DNA from: Muricoccus roseus
GTDB taxonomy: Bacteria; Pseudomonadota; Alphaproteobacteria; Acetobacterales; Acetobacteraceae
Direction of reading: 5' to 3'
DNA length: 64,000 nt
NCBI RefSeq assembly: GCF_900141905.1
Contig: NZ_FQZF01000021.1
Location: 1 to 64,000, forward strand
A program made the position numbers and the translations under genes. The notes beneath the pieces are model-generated. The model was not told where the DNA came from, ran no database searches, and saw nothing but the letters and a program-made list of their open reading frames with translations. How positions within the stretch are numbered: the first letter of the stretch is position 1; each line of letters begins with the position of its first letter. Positions 1 to 8,288 of this stretch are shown one piece after another.

Positions 1-441
1 ATCGAGGCGGCGCGGGCCGGGGAGGCGGGGCGTGGCTTTGCCGTGGTGGCGAGCGAGGTGAAGACGCTGGCGGCGCAGACGGCCAAGGCGACCGAGCAGA
101 TCGGCGCCCAGATCTCGGCCATGCAGGGCGAGACGGCGCGGGCGGTGCAGGCGATCGGGGGGATCGTGCGCACGATCGAGGAGATGAACAGCATCACTGC
201 CCAGGTGGCGGCTGCCGCCGAGGAGCAGACGGCGGCGACCCGCGAGATCGGGCGGGCCGTCTCCGAGGCGGCCTCGGGCACGCAGGAGGTCTCGCGCCAC
301 ACGGCGGGCGTGACCGAGGGCGCCGAGCGCACCGGGGCGGCGGCGGACCAGCTCCGCGCCGCCTCCGCCGAGCTCGCCCAGCAATCCGAGCAGCTCCGCG
401 GACGGGTGGACCGCTTCCTCGCCGAGATCCGCGCGGCGTGA
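1..441 (+). CDS. Methyl-accepting chemotaxis protein, C-terminal fragment (5' end outside window)
   Basis: The frame is open from base 1, so the start lies to the left and only the last 146 residues are visible. The fragment opens inside the conserved cytoplasmic hairpin tip ([20 protein letters not shown]) and continues as an Ala/Glu/Gln-rich heptad coiled coil, the descending helix of an MCP signalling domain that contacts CheA and CheW. It ends in FLAEIRAA, so there is no CheR/CheB-tethering pentapeptide of the NWETF type. It lies just before cheW-cheR-cheW, the place held by the receptor WspA in Wsp operons, and is probably the first or a leading gene of this chemosensory operon. Whether it is membrane-bound cannot be judged because the sensor half is missing. 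Confidence 0.93.
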   Translation: MEAARAGEAGRGFAVVASEVKTLAAQTAKATEQIGAQISAMQGETARAVQAIGGIVRTIEEMNSITAQVAAAAEEQTAATREIGRAVSEAASGTQEVSRHTAGVTEGAERTGAAADQLRAASAELAQQSEQLRGRVDRFLAEIRAA

Positions 442-534
442 CAGCCCGGGGCCGCCACGGGGGTGGCGGCCCGGCGCGGCTTGGCCCGCCCGGTGGCCCC
501 GTGTTACCGCCATCGCTCCCTCACGAGGATGCCG

Positions 535-1107
535 ATGGCCGCGTTGCCTGCCTCCGAAGCCTGCTTCGAGACGCCCGCCGGAGCCTCTGACGAGGCCACG
601 GCCGGGGCGCTGGTGCTCTTCGCCATGGGCAACGTCGTCTGCGCCCTTCCGCGCGAGGCCGTGCGGGCGCTGCTGCCCCTGCCGCGGCTGGATGCGCCGC
701 CCGGCCTGCCGGCGCCGCTCTCGGGCTTCCTCAATCTCGGCGGCACCGCCGTTCCCGTGCTGGAGCCCGCGCGGTTGCTCGGCCTGGCGCCGGGCGAGCC
801 GCATCCCTACCGCCACCTCATCCTGCTGGAGCGGGATGGGCTGGCCGGGCCGGTGGCCCTGCTGGTGGACCGGGTGGCGGATGTGGTGCCGCCCGGCCTG
901 CCTCTCCGCCCGGCCGAGGAGGGGCTCTCCCTCGGCGACGTCGTCGCCGGAGCGGTGGAGTTCGAGGGGCGGAACCTGCATCTGCTGGATCCCGGCAGGC
1001 TCCTCCTCGCGCAGGAAGCGGCCATCCTCGATGCCCTTTCCCGCCAGGCCCAGGAGCGGCTGGCCCGCTGGGAGGGGGCCGGGGAGGCACTGCGGGAGGC
1101 CCCGTGA
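535..1107 (+). CDS. cheW: CheW-like coupling protein (first copy)
   Basis: A protein of 190 residues with one CheW domain at roughly residues 25-165 (LVLFAMGNVVCALPREAVR, then LSGFLNLGGTAVPVLEPARL). CheW links receptors to the CheA kinase in cytoplasmic arrays. I chose ATG 535 because GAGG at 525-528 lies six bases before it; ATG 529 is too close to that ribosome site, and an in-frame ATG at 463 would add an Arg-rich tail without domain character. The stop overlaps the GTG start of cheR as GTGA (1104-1107), which suggests translational coupling. The position corresponds to WspB in Wsp operons. After the CheW fold it has a charged helical tail (RQAQERLARWEGAGEAL). Confidence 0.88.
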   Translation: MAALPASEACFETPAGASDEATAGALVLFAMGNVVCALPREAVRALLPLPRLDAPPGLPAPLSGFLNLGGTAVPVLEPARLLGLAPGEPHPYRHLILLERDGLAGPVALLVDRVADVVPPGLPLRPAEEGLSLGDVVAGAVEFEGRNLHLLDPGRLLLAQEAAILDALSRQAQERLARWEGAGEALREAP

Positions 1108-2675
1108 GTGGCCGCTCGAGTGGGCCCGCCGGTGGCCCCGCTGGCGGGTCCGTGAGCGGCCCCGCGCGCGAGGCGTCGCGCGGGCCCATGGCCGACCTGC
1201 CCAGCCAGCCTCCACTGGACGACCCGGCCTTCGCGGAGCTGAAGCGCCGCATCATCGCCCGCACCGGCCATGCCTATTACGAGGACAAGGACGCCTCCCT
1301 CTGGGAGAGGCTGCGGCGGCGCATCCGGGCCAGCGGCGCGGGCAATGCCGCGGGCTATGCCGCGCTGCTCGCCGATGCGGCGGAGGGCGAGGCGGAATGG
1401 GCCGCGCTCGAGGCCGCGATCACCATCGGGGAGACCTTCTTCTTCCGCGATGCCGGGCAGTTCGCGGCGCTGCGCGACACCATCCTGCCCGGGCTCATCG
1501 GCCGGCGGGCCGAATCGAGGCGGCTCCGCATCTGGTCCGCCGGCTGCTCCACCGGGGCGGAGCCCTATTCGGTCGCGATCCTGCTGCGCCGCCTGCTCGG
1601 GGCCGCGCATCGGGAGTGGAGCATCAGCATCCTCGGCACGGATATCAGCGACGCGGCGCTGGAGGCGGCGCGCGCGGCGCGCTTCAGCCCCTGGGCGCTG
1701 CGCGGCATGGACCTGGAGGAGCGCCTGCGGGACTTCCTGCCGGTGGAGGGCAACCAAGCCTGGCAGCTTCGCCCGGAGCACCGGGGCACGGTGCGCTTCG
1801 AGCGGCAGAACCTGCTGGGGCTGCTGGACGACAGCCTTCCGCTGAGCATGACCGGCTTCGACCTCATCCTCTGCCGCAACGTGCTCATCTATTTCGACCG
1901 GGATACGGTGCCCGCCCTGGTGCGCGCGCTGGGAGAGCGGCTGGTGCCGGATGGCTGGCTCCTGCTCGGCCATGCGGAGCCCGATCCGAGCTTCGGGGCC
2001 TTTCTCCGTGCCATCGCGCTGACCGGAACCACGGCTTGGCGGCCGATGGAGCCGGGGGTGGCACCCCCGCCCGCGCTACCATCGCCCGCCGCTTCGCCCT
2101 CGCCTTCGCCCGTGCCGCCTGTCGCGGCGCCTCACCTCGCGCCGCCCTCGCCCATCGAGGCGCCGGTGCGGGAGGCCGCGCCTCCGCGCCCCACCCCCGT
2201 GCCGGGCCCCCTTGTTTCCCCGGCCGCGCCGATCACGCCCGCCCCGGCGGAGGACCGGCGTGCCCTGGTGGACCGCGCGAGGGCAGAGGCCGATTCGGGC
2301 GCGCTGGACGCGGCGCGCGCCACCCTGCGCGCCGGGCTGCGCGCGCACCCGACCGACGCGGCCATGCAGCTTCTGGACGGGCTGGTGGCGCGGGCGCTGG
2401 GCGACATGGCGGCGGCCGAGGCGGCCCTTCGCCGCGCCCTCTACCTCGACAGCGGCTTCGTGGCGGCGCACTACCAGCTCGGCCTCCTGCTGCTGGACCG
2501 GGGTGCGGCGGAAGCGGGCCGGCGCAGCATGGCCAACGCCGCGCGCCTGGCCCGTGCCCTGCCCGGCGACACGGTGCTGGAGGAGGGGGACGGGATGACC
2601 GCGGAGACGCTTCTCGGCCTCGTGCGCCATCATCTCGGCGGCATGCAGGCGCCGCTTGACGGGGGACGTGCCTGA
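1104..2675 (+). CDS. cheR: CheR-type receptor methyltransferase with C-terminal TPR region
   Basis: This 523-residue protein would transfer methyl groups from S-adenosylmethionine to receptor glutamates. The CheR N-domain and SAM-binding domain occupy about residues 40-310: TIGETFFFRD, then IWSAGCSTGAEPYS as the SAM loop, ILGTDIS, and FDLILCRNVLIYFDRD. A Pro/Ala-rich linker (about 315-385) leads to tetratricopeptide-like helices (about 390-500; LDAARATLRAGLRAHP, then AEAALRRALYLDSGFVAAHY). Fusion of CheR to TPRs is the WspC/FrzF arrangement. The GTG start at 1104 overlaps the cheW stop as GTGA; ATG 1188 (MADLPSQP) is the alternative, because the first 28 residues are low-complexity Gly/Ser/Pro. 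The stop overlaps the ATG of the next cheW by one base (TGATG). Confidence 0.92.
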   Translation: MSGRSSGPAGGPAGGSVSGPAREASRGPMADLPSQPPLDDPAFAELKRRIIARTGHAYYEDKDASLWERLRRRIRASGAGNAAGYAALLADAAEGEAEWAALEAAITIGETFFFRDAGQFAALRDTILPGLIGRRAESRRLRIWSAGCSTGAEPYSVAILLRRLLGAAHREWSISILGTDISDAALEAARAARFSPWALRGMDLEERLRDFLPVEGNQAWQLRPEHRGTVRFERQNLLGLLDDSLPLSMTGFDLILCRNVLIYFDRDTVPALVRALGERLVPDGWLLLGHAEPDPSFGAFLRAIALTGTTAWRPMEPGVAPPPALPSPAASPSPSPVPPVAAPHLAPPSPIEAPVREAAPPRPTPVPGPLVSPAAPITPAPAEDRRALVDRARAEADSGALDAARATLRAGLRAHPTDAAMQLLDGLVARALGDMAAAEAALRRALYLDSGFVAAHYQLGLLLLDRGAAEAGRRSMANAARLARALPGDTVLEEGDGMTAETLLGLVRHHLGGMQAPLDGGRA

Positions 2676-3250
2676 TGGCCCTGCGCTTCCTGCCAGACCC
2701 GGGCGTCATCGGCGCCATCGGAGAGGACCGCGCGGCGCGGCTTCTCGAGGAGCGCACGCGCCAGCTGGCCCGCCGCGGCACCGCGGCGCCGAATCTGGCC
2801 GCGCCGGTGCTGCTGCTCGCGCTGGGGGAGGAGCTCTTCGGCCTGCCGCTGGAAGGCGCGGCCGAGGTGCTGCCCTCCGAGCCTCCCTGCCCCCTGCCCG
2901 GCAGCCCGCCCGCCGTGCTCGGGCTGCGGGCCCGTGTCGGGCGGCTGCACGCGGTGCTCGACCTCGCCGCCCTGCTCGGCCTGGGGAGCCAGGCCGGCGC
3001 CGGCGAGCATGACGTGCTGCTGCGCCCGCTTGCCGGCGCGCCGGCCGGGCGGCGTCTCGCATTGCGGGTCGGGCGGGTGCTGGCCTCCGCGGCCCCCATG
3101 CCCCTGCCGGCGGACCGCGCGCCACCCAGCCCGCCCGGCATCGCCTTCCACGGCCTTCTGCCCGGGGACGACGCGGTGATCGCCGTGCTCGACCTTGACC
3201 GCCTCCTGCGGCCCTATGCCGCCCCTCCCTCCCCCAGGTCCGGAGCCTGA
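2675..3250 (+). CDS. cheW: CheW-like coupling protein (second copy)
   Basis: A 191-residue protein with an N-terminal charged segment (residues 1-45) and a divergent CheW domain (about 47-180; LLLALGEELFGLPLEGAAEV, then HAVLDLAALLGL). It occupies the slot of WspD, the second CheW in Wsp operons. The N-terminal segment RAARLLEERTRQLARR resembles the helix preceding the CheW fold in other WspD-like proteins; that resemblance is from memory. The gene is coupled to cheR by a one-base overlap and is followed five bases later by the receptor gene. Sequence similarity to the first CheW is low, so it is not a recent duplication. Two different CheW proteins suggest separate contacts with receptor and kinase. 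Confidence 0.85.
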   Translation: MALRFLPDPGVIGAIGEDRAARLLEERTRQLARRGTAAPNLAAPVLLLALGEELFGLPLEGAAEVLPSEPPCPLPGSPPAVLGLRARVGRLHAVLDLAALLGLGSQAGAGEHDVLLRPLAGAPAGRRLALRVGRVLASAAPMPLPADRAPPSPPGIAFHGLLPGDDAVIAVLDLDRLLRPYAAPPSPRSGA

Positions 3251-3254
3251 CCGC

Positions 3255-4925
3255 GTGTCCATCACCAACCGCGCCCTGCTGGGCTTCGTGACGCTGACGC
3301 TGCTGAACATCCTTCTCGGCCTCTGGAGCCTCGACCAGTTCGAGACCGTGCGGAACGCCAGCCGCCTCGTCTCCACCCGCGACATCGGCGTGGCCAAGCA
3401 GGTCGCGGCCATTCGGAACGGGCAGAACGAGATGCGCGATGTCCGCTCGCGCATCATGATCACCTATCTCGGCCGCCGCGCGGTCCCGGGCGTGGTGACG
3501 GAGGCGGTGCCGGTCGGGGAATGGCAGCGCGCCAGCGAGCGGATGGTCGCCGCGATGAACGAGACCTCCGCCGCGGCGCAGAGCTTCTCGGCGCAGGCTA
3601 TCGCGCCCGAACGGCGGGAGGCCTGGCAGCGGGTCGTGCTCAGCCTGAACGAGGTCTCCACCTCGCTGAACCGGCACCGGGAGCGGGTGGATGCGAAGCT
3701 GCGCTCCATAGCCGCGGATGACGCCGCCGCGGTCATGGCCGCCGAGCCGGGCGTCGCCGCCAGCGCGCGCGATCTGGATACGGCGCTCGACCGGGTGGAG
3801 ACGGGGATCGACCGGCTTTCCGCCATCGGGCAGCAGCGTGTGGATGAGATTTCCGATGGCTCGCGCACGCTGATCCTCGTGGGCATGGGCATCGCGGTCC
3901 TGCTCGCGGTGCTCGTTTCCATCCTGGTCCGCCGGGCCATCGCCAAGCCGCTGGAGGGCCTGATGGACTTCGTCCAGCGGATCGGCCGCGGCGACCTGGC
4001 CGGCACCCCGGCGCGCGAGGGCACCGACGAGTTCGGCCGGCTGGGCGCGACGATGAACGCCATGGTCGAGGGGCTGCGCGAGATCGCCCGCCAGAGCCGC
4101 GACGCGACGCATCAGCTGGACGCCGCCACCGCCGAGATCCGCGCGAGCACGCAGGAGCAGGCGGCGAGTGTGGAGGAGCAGCTGGCCGCCGTGCAGGAGA
4201 CGGCCGCCACGGTGGACGAGATCACCCATTCCGGCGCGCAGATCGGCAAGCGCGCGCAGGAGGTGATCGCAGCCGCCCAGGCGACCGTCCGCACCAGCGA
4301 CAACGGGCTGCGCGCCGTGGAGGAGACGGTGCACGCCATGGACGGCATCCGCGAGCAGGCGGAGCGCGTGGCGGAGAACATCATCGCGCTGAGCGAGAAG
4401 ACCCAGGCAATCGGCGAGATCACCGCGACGGTCAACGACATCTCCGAGCGCAGTCATCTCCTGGCGCTGAACGCGGCCATCGAGGCGGCGGCGGCGGGCG
4501 AGGCGGGGCGCAGCTTCTCGGTGGTCGCGGCCGAGCTGAAGTCCCTGGCGGACCAGGCGAAGGAGGCCACCGCGCAGGTGCGGGCCAATCTCGGCGACAT
4601 CCAGCGGGGCATCAATTCCTCCGTCATGCTGACGGAGGAGGCGGTGAAGCGCGCGCTGGCCGGGCGCGACCGCACGGCGATGAGCCACGAGACGATCCGC
4701 GAGATCACCGCGCGCGTGCAGGAGGCGGTGCAGACCTTCCAGCAGATCGTCGCCAGCACGAATCAGCAGCAGCTCGGCATCGAGCAGGTGATGGGGGCGC
4801 TGACCAACATCCGCCAGGCCAGCCAGCAGACCGCCGCCGGGACACGGCAGCTCGACCAGGCGGCGGCGAACATGGCGGGGCTGAGCCAGGGCCTGGTGCG
4901 GCTGGCCGACCGGTACCGGCTGTAA
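3255..4925 (+). CDS. Membrane chemoreceptor (MCP) with atypical signalling tip
   Basis: A 556-residue receptor. TM1 lies at about residues 6-26 (LLGFVTLTLLNILLGLWSL), followed by a helical periplasmic domain of the four-helix-bundle kind (about 27-195), TM2 at about 210-233 (ILVGMGIAVLLAVLVSILV), a HAMP domain (about 235-285; KPLEGLMDFVQRIGRGDLAG) and the cytoplasmic coiled coil. The tip reads SERSHLLALNAAIEAAAAGE where most MCPs have [18 protein letters not shown], so two usually invariant contact positions differ. I chose GTG 3255, five bases after the upstream stop, because it starts immediately before TM1; an ATG at 3195 would place 20 residues inside cheW. The gene lies between cheW and cheA, so this receptor probably feeds the kinase encoded next to it. 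Confidence 0.9.
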   Translation: MSITNRALLGFVTLTLLNILLGLWSLDQFETVRNASRLVSTRDIGVAKQVAAIRNGQNEMRDVRSRIMITYLGRRAVPGVVTEAVPVGEWQRASERMVAAMNETSAAAQSFSAQAIAPERREAWQRVVLSLNEVSTSLNRHRERVDAKLRSIAADDAAAVMAAEPGVAASARDLDTALDRVETGIDRLSAIGQQRVDEISDGSRTLILVGMGIAVLLAVLVSILVRRAIAKPLEGLMDFVQRIGRGDLAGTPAREGTDEFGRLGATMNAMVEGLREIARQSRDATHQLDAATAEIRASTQEQAASVEEQLAAVQETAATVDEITHSGAQIGKRAQEVIAAAQATVRTSDNGLRAVEETVHAMDGIREQAERVAENIIALSEKTQAIGEITATVNDISERSHLLALNAAIEAAAAGEAGRSFSVVAAELKSLADQAKEATAQVRANLGDIQRGINSSVMLTEEAVKRALAGRDRTAMSHETIREITARVQEAVQTFQQIVASTNQQQLGIEQVMGALTNIRQASQQTAAGTRQLDQAAANMAGLSQGLVRLADRYRL

Positions 4926-4940
4926 CAGCGGGCGCGGCGC

Positions 4941-7205
4941 GTGTCCGACTTCCGCGCGGAGCTGCTGGCCGCCTTCGCGGCCGAGCATCGCGAGCACCTG
5001 GCCGCCATCCGCGACGCCCTGGGCGCCGAGGACGGCTCCGGCGCCGTCACGCTTGAGGCCGCGGCGCTGCGCGAGGTGTTCCGCCGCGCGCATTCGCTGA
5101 AGGGCGCGGCCCGCGCGGTGGACCTGCCGGGGCTGGAGGCGCTGGCCCATGCGGTCGAGGCGCTGCTGGCGGGGGAGATGGATGTGGCCGGGGGCGGCGC
5201 CGCCCATCTTCCGGCGCCCCGCCTGGCCCTGCTGCACCGCGGGCTCGATGCCATCGAGGCACAGGCGGCCGCCATGGCCAGCGGCGAACCGCCGCCGCCG
5301 GTGGAGGCCGTCCTGGCGGCCTTGGCCGGGGCACCCGCACCCGAGGCCCCTCGGGAAGCACCTGGGGAAGCGCCCAGTGAGACGCTGGGTGAGGCGCCTC
5401 GCGAGGCACAGGATGATCCGGCCGGCTCCGCCGCGCCGCCTGCTCCCGCGGCGCCCTCTGCGCCCCACCCGGCCGCTCCCCTGGCCGAGGGCTATTTGCG
5501 CGTGGAGGCGGGGCGGGTCGAGCGCCTTTCCGCCGCCATGTACGGGGTGAAGGCGCTGATCCAGCGGCAGGATTCCACCGCCGCCGGGCTGCGCGGGGTG
5601 GAGGCGGAGCTGCGCGCCCTACGCCGGGGCTGGGAAGGACTGCGCGCCATCCTGCCCGCCGATGCCAGCATCGCCCCCCGGCTGCGGGGCTTCGAGGCGG
5701 CGCTCGGCGAGGTAACGCGGCGCGTCGCCGGCCTCTCCCGCCAGACGCGGGCCGATGAGGCGGCGCTGGAGCGCGCCGCGGGAAATCTCCGGGAGGAGGT
5801 GGAGGCGATCGCCCTGGTGCCGGCTGCCACCGTGCTCGGCCCGCTGGCGGCGGCGGCCCGGGAGATGGCGCGCGAAGCCGGGCGGGAGGTCACCATCCGC
5901 ACCGAGGGGCTGGAGGCCCAGGCCGAGCGCCGGGTGCTGCAGGCGCTGAAGGACCCGGTTCTGCACCTGCTCCGCAACGCCCTCGGCCATGGCGCCCCGC
6001 GGGATGGGCGGCGGGCCGAGATCGGGTTGCGGCTGGCAGCCAATGATGGCGGGCTGACCGTCACAGTCTGGGATAACGGGCCGGGGCCGGATCTCCCGGC
6101 GATCGAGGCGCAGGCGGTGCGCCAGGGGCTGGTCGCACCCCGCCCGCCGGGCGGCGCCCCACCGCCACCGGAGCAGCTTCTCGGCCTGGTTTTCGAGCCG
6201 GGCTTCTCCACGGCCGAGGCGGTGGATCATCTCTCCGGCCGGGGAATGGGGCTCTCCGTGGTCGCGGAGGCGGCGGTGGCGCTGCATGGGGGCGCGGTGC
6301 TGCGGCCCCGCCCGGCCGGCGGCGCCGAGGTGGTGATCGCGCTGCCGCCCTCCACCGGCCGGCGCGCCGTGCTGCTGCTGGAGGCGGGCGGGCAGGTCTT
6401 CGGCCTGCCGGGCGGGCACGGGCTGGTTTCGGTCGGCCCCATGCTGCGGCTGGACCGGGCCGCCCTGACCACGGCCGAGGGGCGGCCGGTCGCGCGGCTG
6501 AGGCTGGGCGGGGCGGAGGCGCTGGTGCCGGTGGTCTCCCTCGCCGCCCTGCTCGGGCGGTCGGAGGAGACGGTGGAGGGGCATATCCCCGCCGTGCTGC
6601 TGGCGCGCGGCGGCGCCAGGCTGGCCCTGGCGGTCTCGGCGCTGTGCGATGCGCGGAGCCTGGTGGTGACGGAGGTGGATGCGCCGGGGGTGGATGCCGC
6701 GCTCGTCTCCGGGGCGGCCCTGCTGGAGGGGGATGCGGTGGCGCTGGTGCTGCGCCCCGACGGCATCCTGGACCGCGGCCTGCGCGAGGCGCTGCGCCCG
6801 GCCGCCACCGCCCCTCCCCCCGCGCCCGAGCGGCGGCAGCGCCATGTGCTGGTGGTGGACGATTCGATCACGACCCGCACGCTGGAACGCAGCATCCTGG
6901 AGGCGGGCGGCTACCGCGTGACCCTCGCCGTGGACGGGGTGGAGGCGCTCAACTCTCTGCGCGAACCCGGCGTGTCGGTTGACCTTGTCCTCGCCGACGT
7001 CGAAATGCCCCGCATGGACGGATTCGGCCTTTTGGAGGCGATCAGGGCCGACCCCGCGCTTTCGGGGCTGCCGGTGATTCTGATGACCTCCCGCGACAGC
7101 CCGGGCGATGTGCAACGGGGCATGGAATTGGGCGCGAGTGCTTATCTGACCAAGCAGGGCTTCGACCAGCAGGCCCTGCTGGCCGCCATCGGCCAGCTGA
7201 TCTGA
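4941..7205 (+). CDS. cheA: Hybrid CheA histidine kinase with C-terminal receiver domain
   Basis: A 754-residue kinase. Domains in order: Hpt (about 1-110; phospho-accepting His51 in RRAHSLKGAARA), Ala/Pro-rich linker (about 125-180), dimerisation helices (about 190-295), HATPase (about 310-465; N box LLRNALGHG, G1 WDNGPGP, G2 LSGRGMGLSV), CheW-like regulatory domain (about 470-610) and receiver (about 632-752; LVVDDS, phospho-acceptor Asp686 in ADVEMPRMDG, conserved Lys in LTKQG). All catalytic motifs look intact. CheA fused to a receiver is the WspE, FrzE and CheA3 design. The start is GTG, 15 bases after the receptor stop. By family knowledge it autophosphorylates on His51; its targets should include its own receiver, CheB and a downstream receiver, most plausibly that of the next kinase. 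Confidence 0.95.
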   Translation: MSDFRAELLAAFAAEHREHLAAIRDALGAEDGSGAVTLEAAALREVFRRAHSLKGAARAVDLPGLEALAHAVEALLAGEMDVAGGGAAHLPAPRLALLHRGLDAIEAQAAAMASGEPPPPVEAVLAALAGAPAPEAPREAPGEAPSETLGEAPREAQDDPAGSAAPPAPAAPSAPHPAAPLAEGYLRVEAGRVERLSAAMYGVKALIQRQDSTAAGLRGVEAELRALRRGWEGLRAILPADASIAPRLRGFEAALGEVTRRVAGLSRQTRADEAALERAAGNLREEVEAIALVPAATVLGPLAAAAREMAREAGREVTIRTEGLEAQAERRVLQALKDPVLHLLRNALGHGAPRDGRRAEIGLRLAANDGGLTVTVWDNGPGPDLPAIEAQAVRQGLVAPRPPGGAPPPPEQLLGLVFEPGFSTAEAVDHLSGRGMGLSVVAEAAVALHGGAVLRPRPAGGAEVVIALPPSTGRRAVLLLEAGGQVFGLPGGHGLVSVGPMLRLDRAALTTAEGRPVARLRLGGAEALVPVVSLAALLGRSEETVEGHIPAVLLARGGARLALAVSALCDARSLVVTEVDAPGVDAALVSGAALLEGDAVALVLRPDGILDRGLREALRPAATAPPPAPERRQRHVLVVDDSITTRTLERSILEAGGYRVTLAVDGVEALNSLREPGVSVDLVLADVEMPRMDGFGLLEAIRADPALSGLPVILMTSRDSPGDVQRGMELGASAYLTKQGFDQQALLAAIGQLI

Positions 7206-7213
7206 GATCTGCC

Positions 7214-8275
7214 TTGAGCAAGCCGGTTCGCGTGATGATCGTCGAGGATAGTGCCGTGGTGCGGCAGCTGCTGGCGCATATCGTCTCGCGCGATCCGCGG
7301 CTGCAGCTGGCGGCCGCCGTCGCCTCGGCCGAGGAGGCGCTGGCGGAGCTGGAGCGGGTGCGGCCCGACGTCATCTCCATGGATATCCGCCTGCCCGGGA
7401 TGGACGGGCTGGAGGCGACGCGCCGGATCATGGCCGAGCGCCCGACCCCGATCGTGGTGATCGCCGATGCGGTGGAGGAGCGTGGACTCCGCATTTCCAT
7501 GAACGCGCTCCGGGCCGGGGCGCTGACGGTGGTGGAGAAGCCGCTCGGCCCCGCGCGGGAAGGGTGGGAGCGGGTGGCGGAGGCGATCTGCACCCAACTC
7601 TACATCATGAGCCAGGTGCCGGTGATCCGGCGGCGCCCTTCCAGCCTGGCGCCGGCGGCGGTGCAGCGCCCGGCCCGACCGGTTCCGCCGATCCTGCCCT
7701 CCCGCCCGGCCCTGGTGGGCATCGCGGCCTCCACCGGCGGCCCCCCGGCCCTGGCGCGCGTGCTCGGCGCCCTTCCCCAGGATTTCACGGCGCCGGTGCT
7801 GCTGGTGCAGCACATGGGCGCGCCCTTCATGGAGGGTTTCGCCGCCTGGCTGGACGGGCTGGTGGCGCCCCCCGTGCGGATCGCGAGGGACCGCGAGGTG
7901 CCGCGCCCCGGCCATGTCTATGTCGCGCCGGGCGACCGGCATCTCGGCATCACCGCCGGCGGGCTGCTGCAGGTGAGCGAGGCGCCGCCGGTGGGCGGGC
8001 AGCGGCCGGCGGCGGATGTGCTGTTCCAGTCCATGGCCCGTCACCTCGGGCCGCGGGGCTTGGGCATTCTGCTCACCGGCATGGGGGAGGATGGCGCACG
8101 GGGCCTGACAGCCCTGCATGCCGCGGGCGGCTTCACCCTCGCCGAAGACGAAACGACGGCCGTGGTGTATGGCATGCCGGCCGCGGCGGCACGCATGGGC
8201 GGGGTCTCGGCGCTGCTGCCTCTGGACCTCATCGGGCCGCGCCTGCTGAAGGCCGTGGGGACGGACGCATCGTGA
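7214..8275 (+). CDS. cheB: CheB receptor glutamate methylesterase/deamidase
   Basis: A 353-residue protein with an N-terminal receiver (residues 1-125; MIVEDS, acceptor Asp in SMDIRLPGMDG, Lys in VVEKPLG) and a C-terminal methylesterase domain (about 165-350). The catalytic triad is visible: Ser173 in GIAASTGGPP, His in LLVQHMG and Asp in LLTGMGEDGARGL. Phosphorylation by CheA should activate removal of receptor methyl groups, opposing CheR. The start is TTG at 7214, eight bases after the cheA stop; no better start lies before the receiver's first strand. In Wsp operons the equivalent gene is wspF. The end of cheB carries a 12-base direct repeat shared with the start of the next gene. Confidence 0.95.
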   Translation: MSKPVRVMIVEDSAVVRQLLAHIVSRDPRLQLAAAVASAEEALAELERVRPDVISMDIRLPGMDGLEATRRIMAERPTPIVVIADAVEERGLRISMNALRAGALTVVEKPLGPAREGWERVAEAICTQLYIMSQVPVIRRRPSSLAPAAVQRPARPVPPILPSRPALVGIAASTGGPPALARVLGALPQDFTAPVLLVQHMGAPFMEGFAAWLDGLVAPPVRIARDREVPRPGHVYVAPGDRHLGITAGGLLQVSEAPPVGGQRPAADVLFQSMARHLGPRGLGILLTGMGEDGARGLTALHAAGGFTLAEDETTAVVYGMPAAAARMGGVSALLPLDLIGPRLLKAVGTDAS

Positions 8276-8288
8276 GCGGGGATGCATC

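Noticed and set aside
2706-5468. A 920-codon open frame on the minus strand opposite the second cheW, receptor and cheA genes.
   Set aside because: It is antisense to genes with clear catalytic motifs; its translation is Arg/Gly/His-rich with no domain. Such long antisense frames are expected where third positions are almost all G or C.
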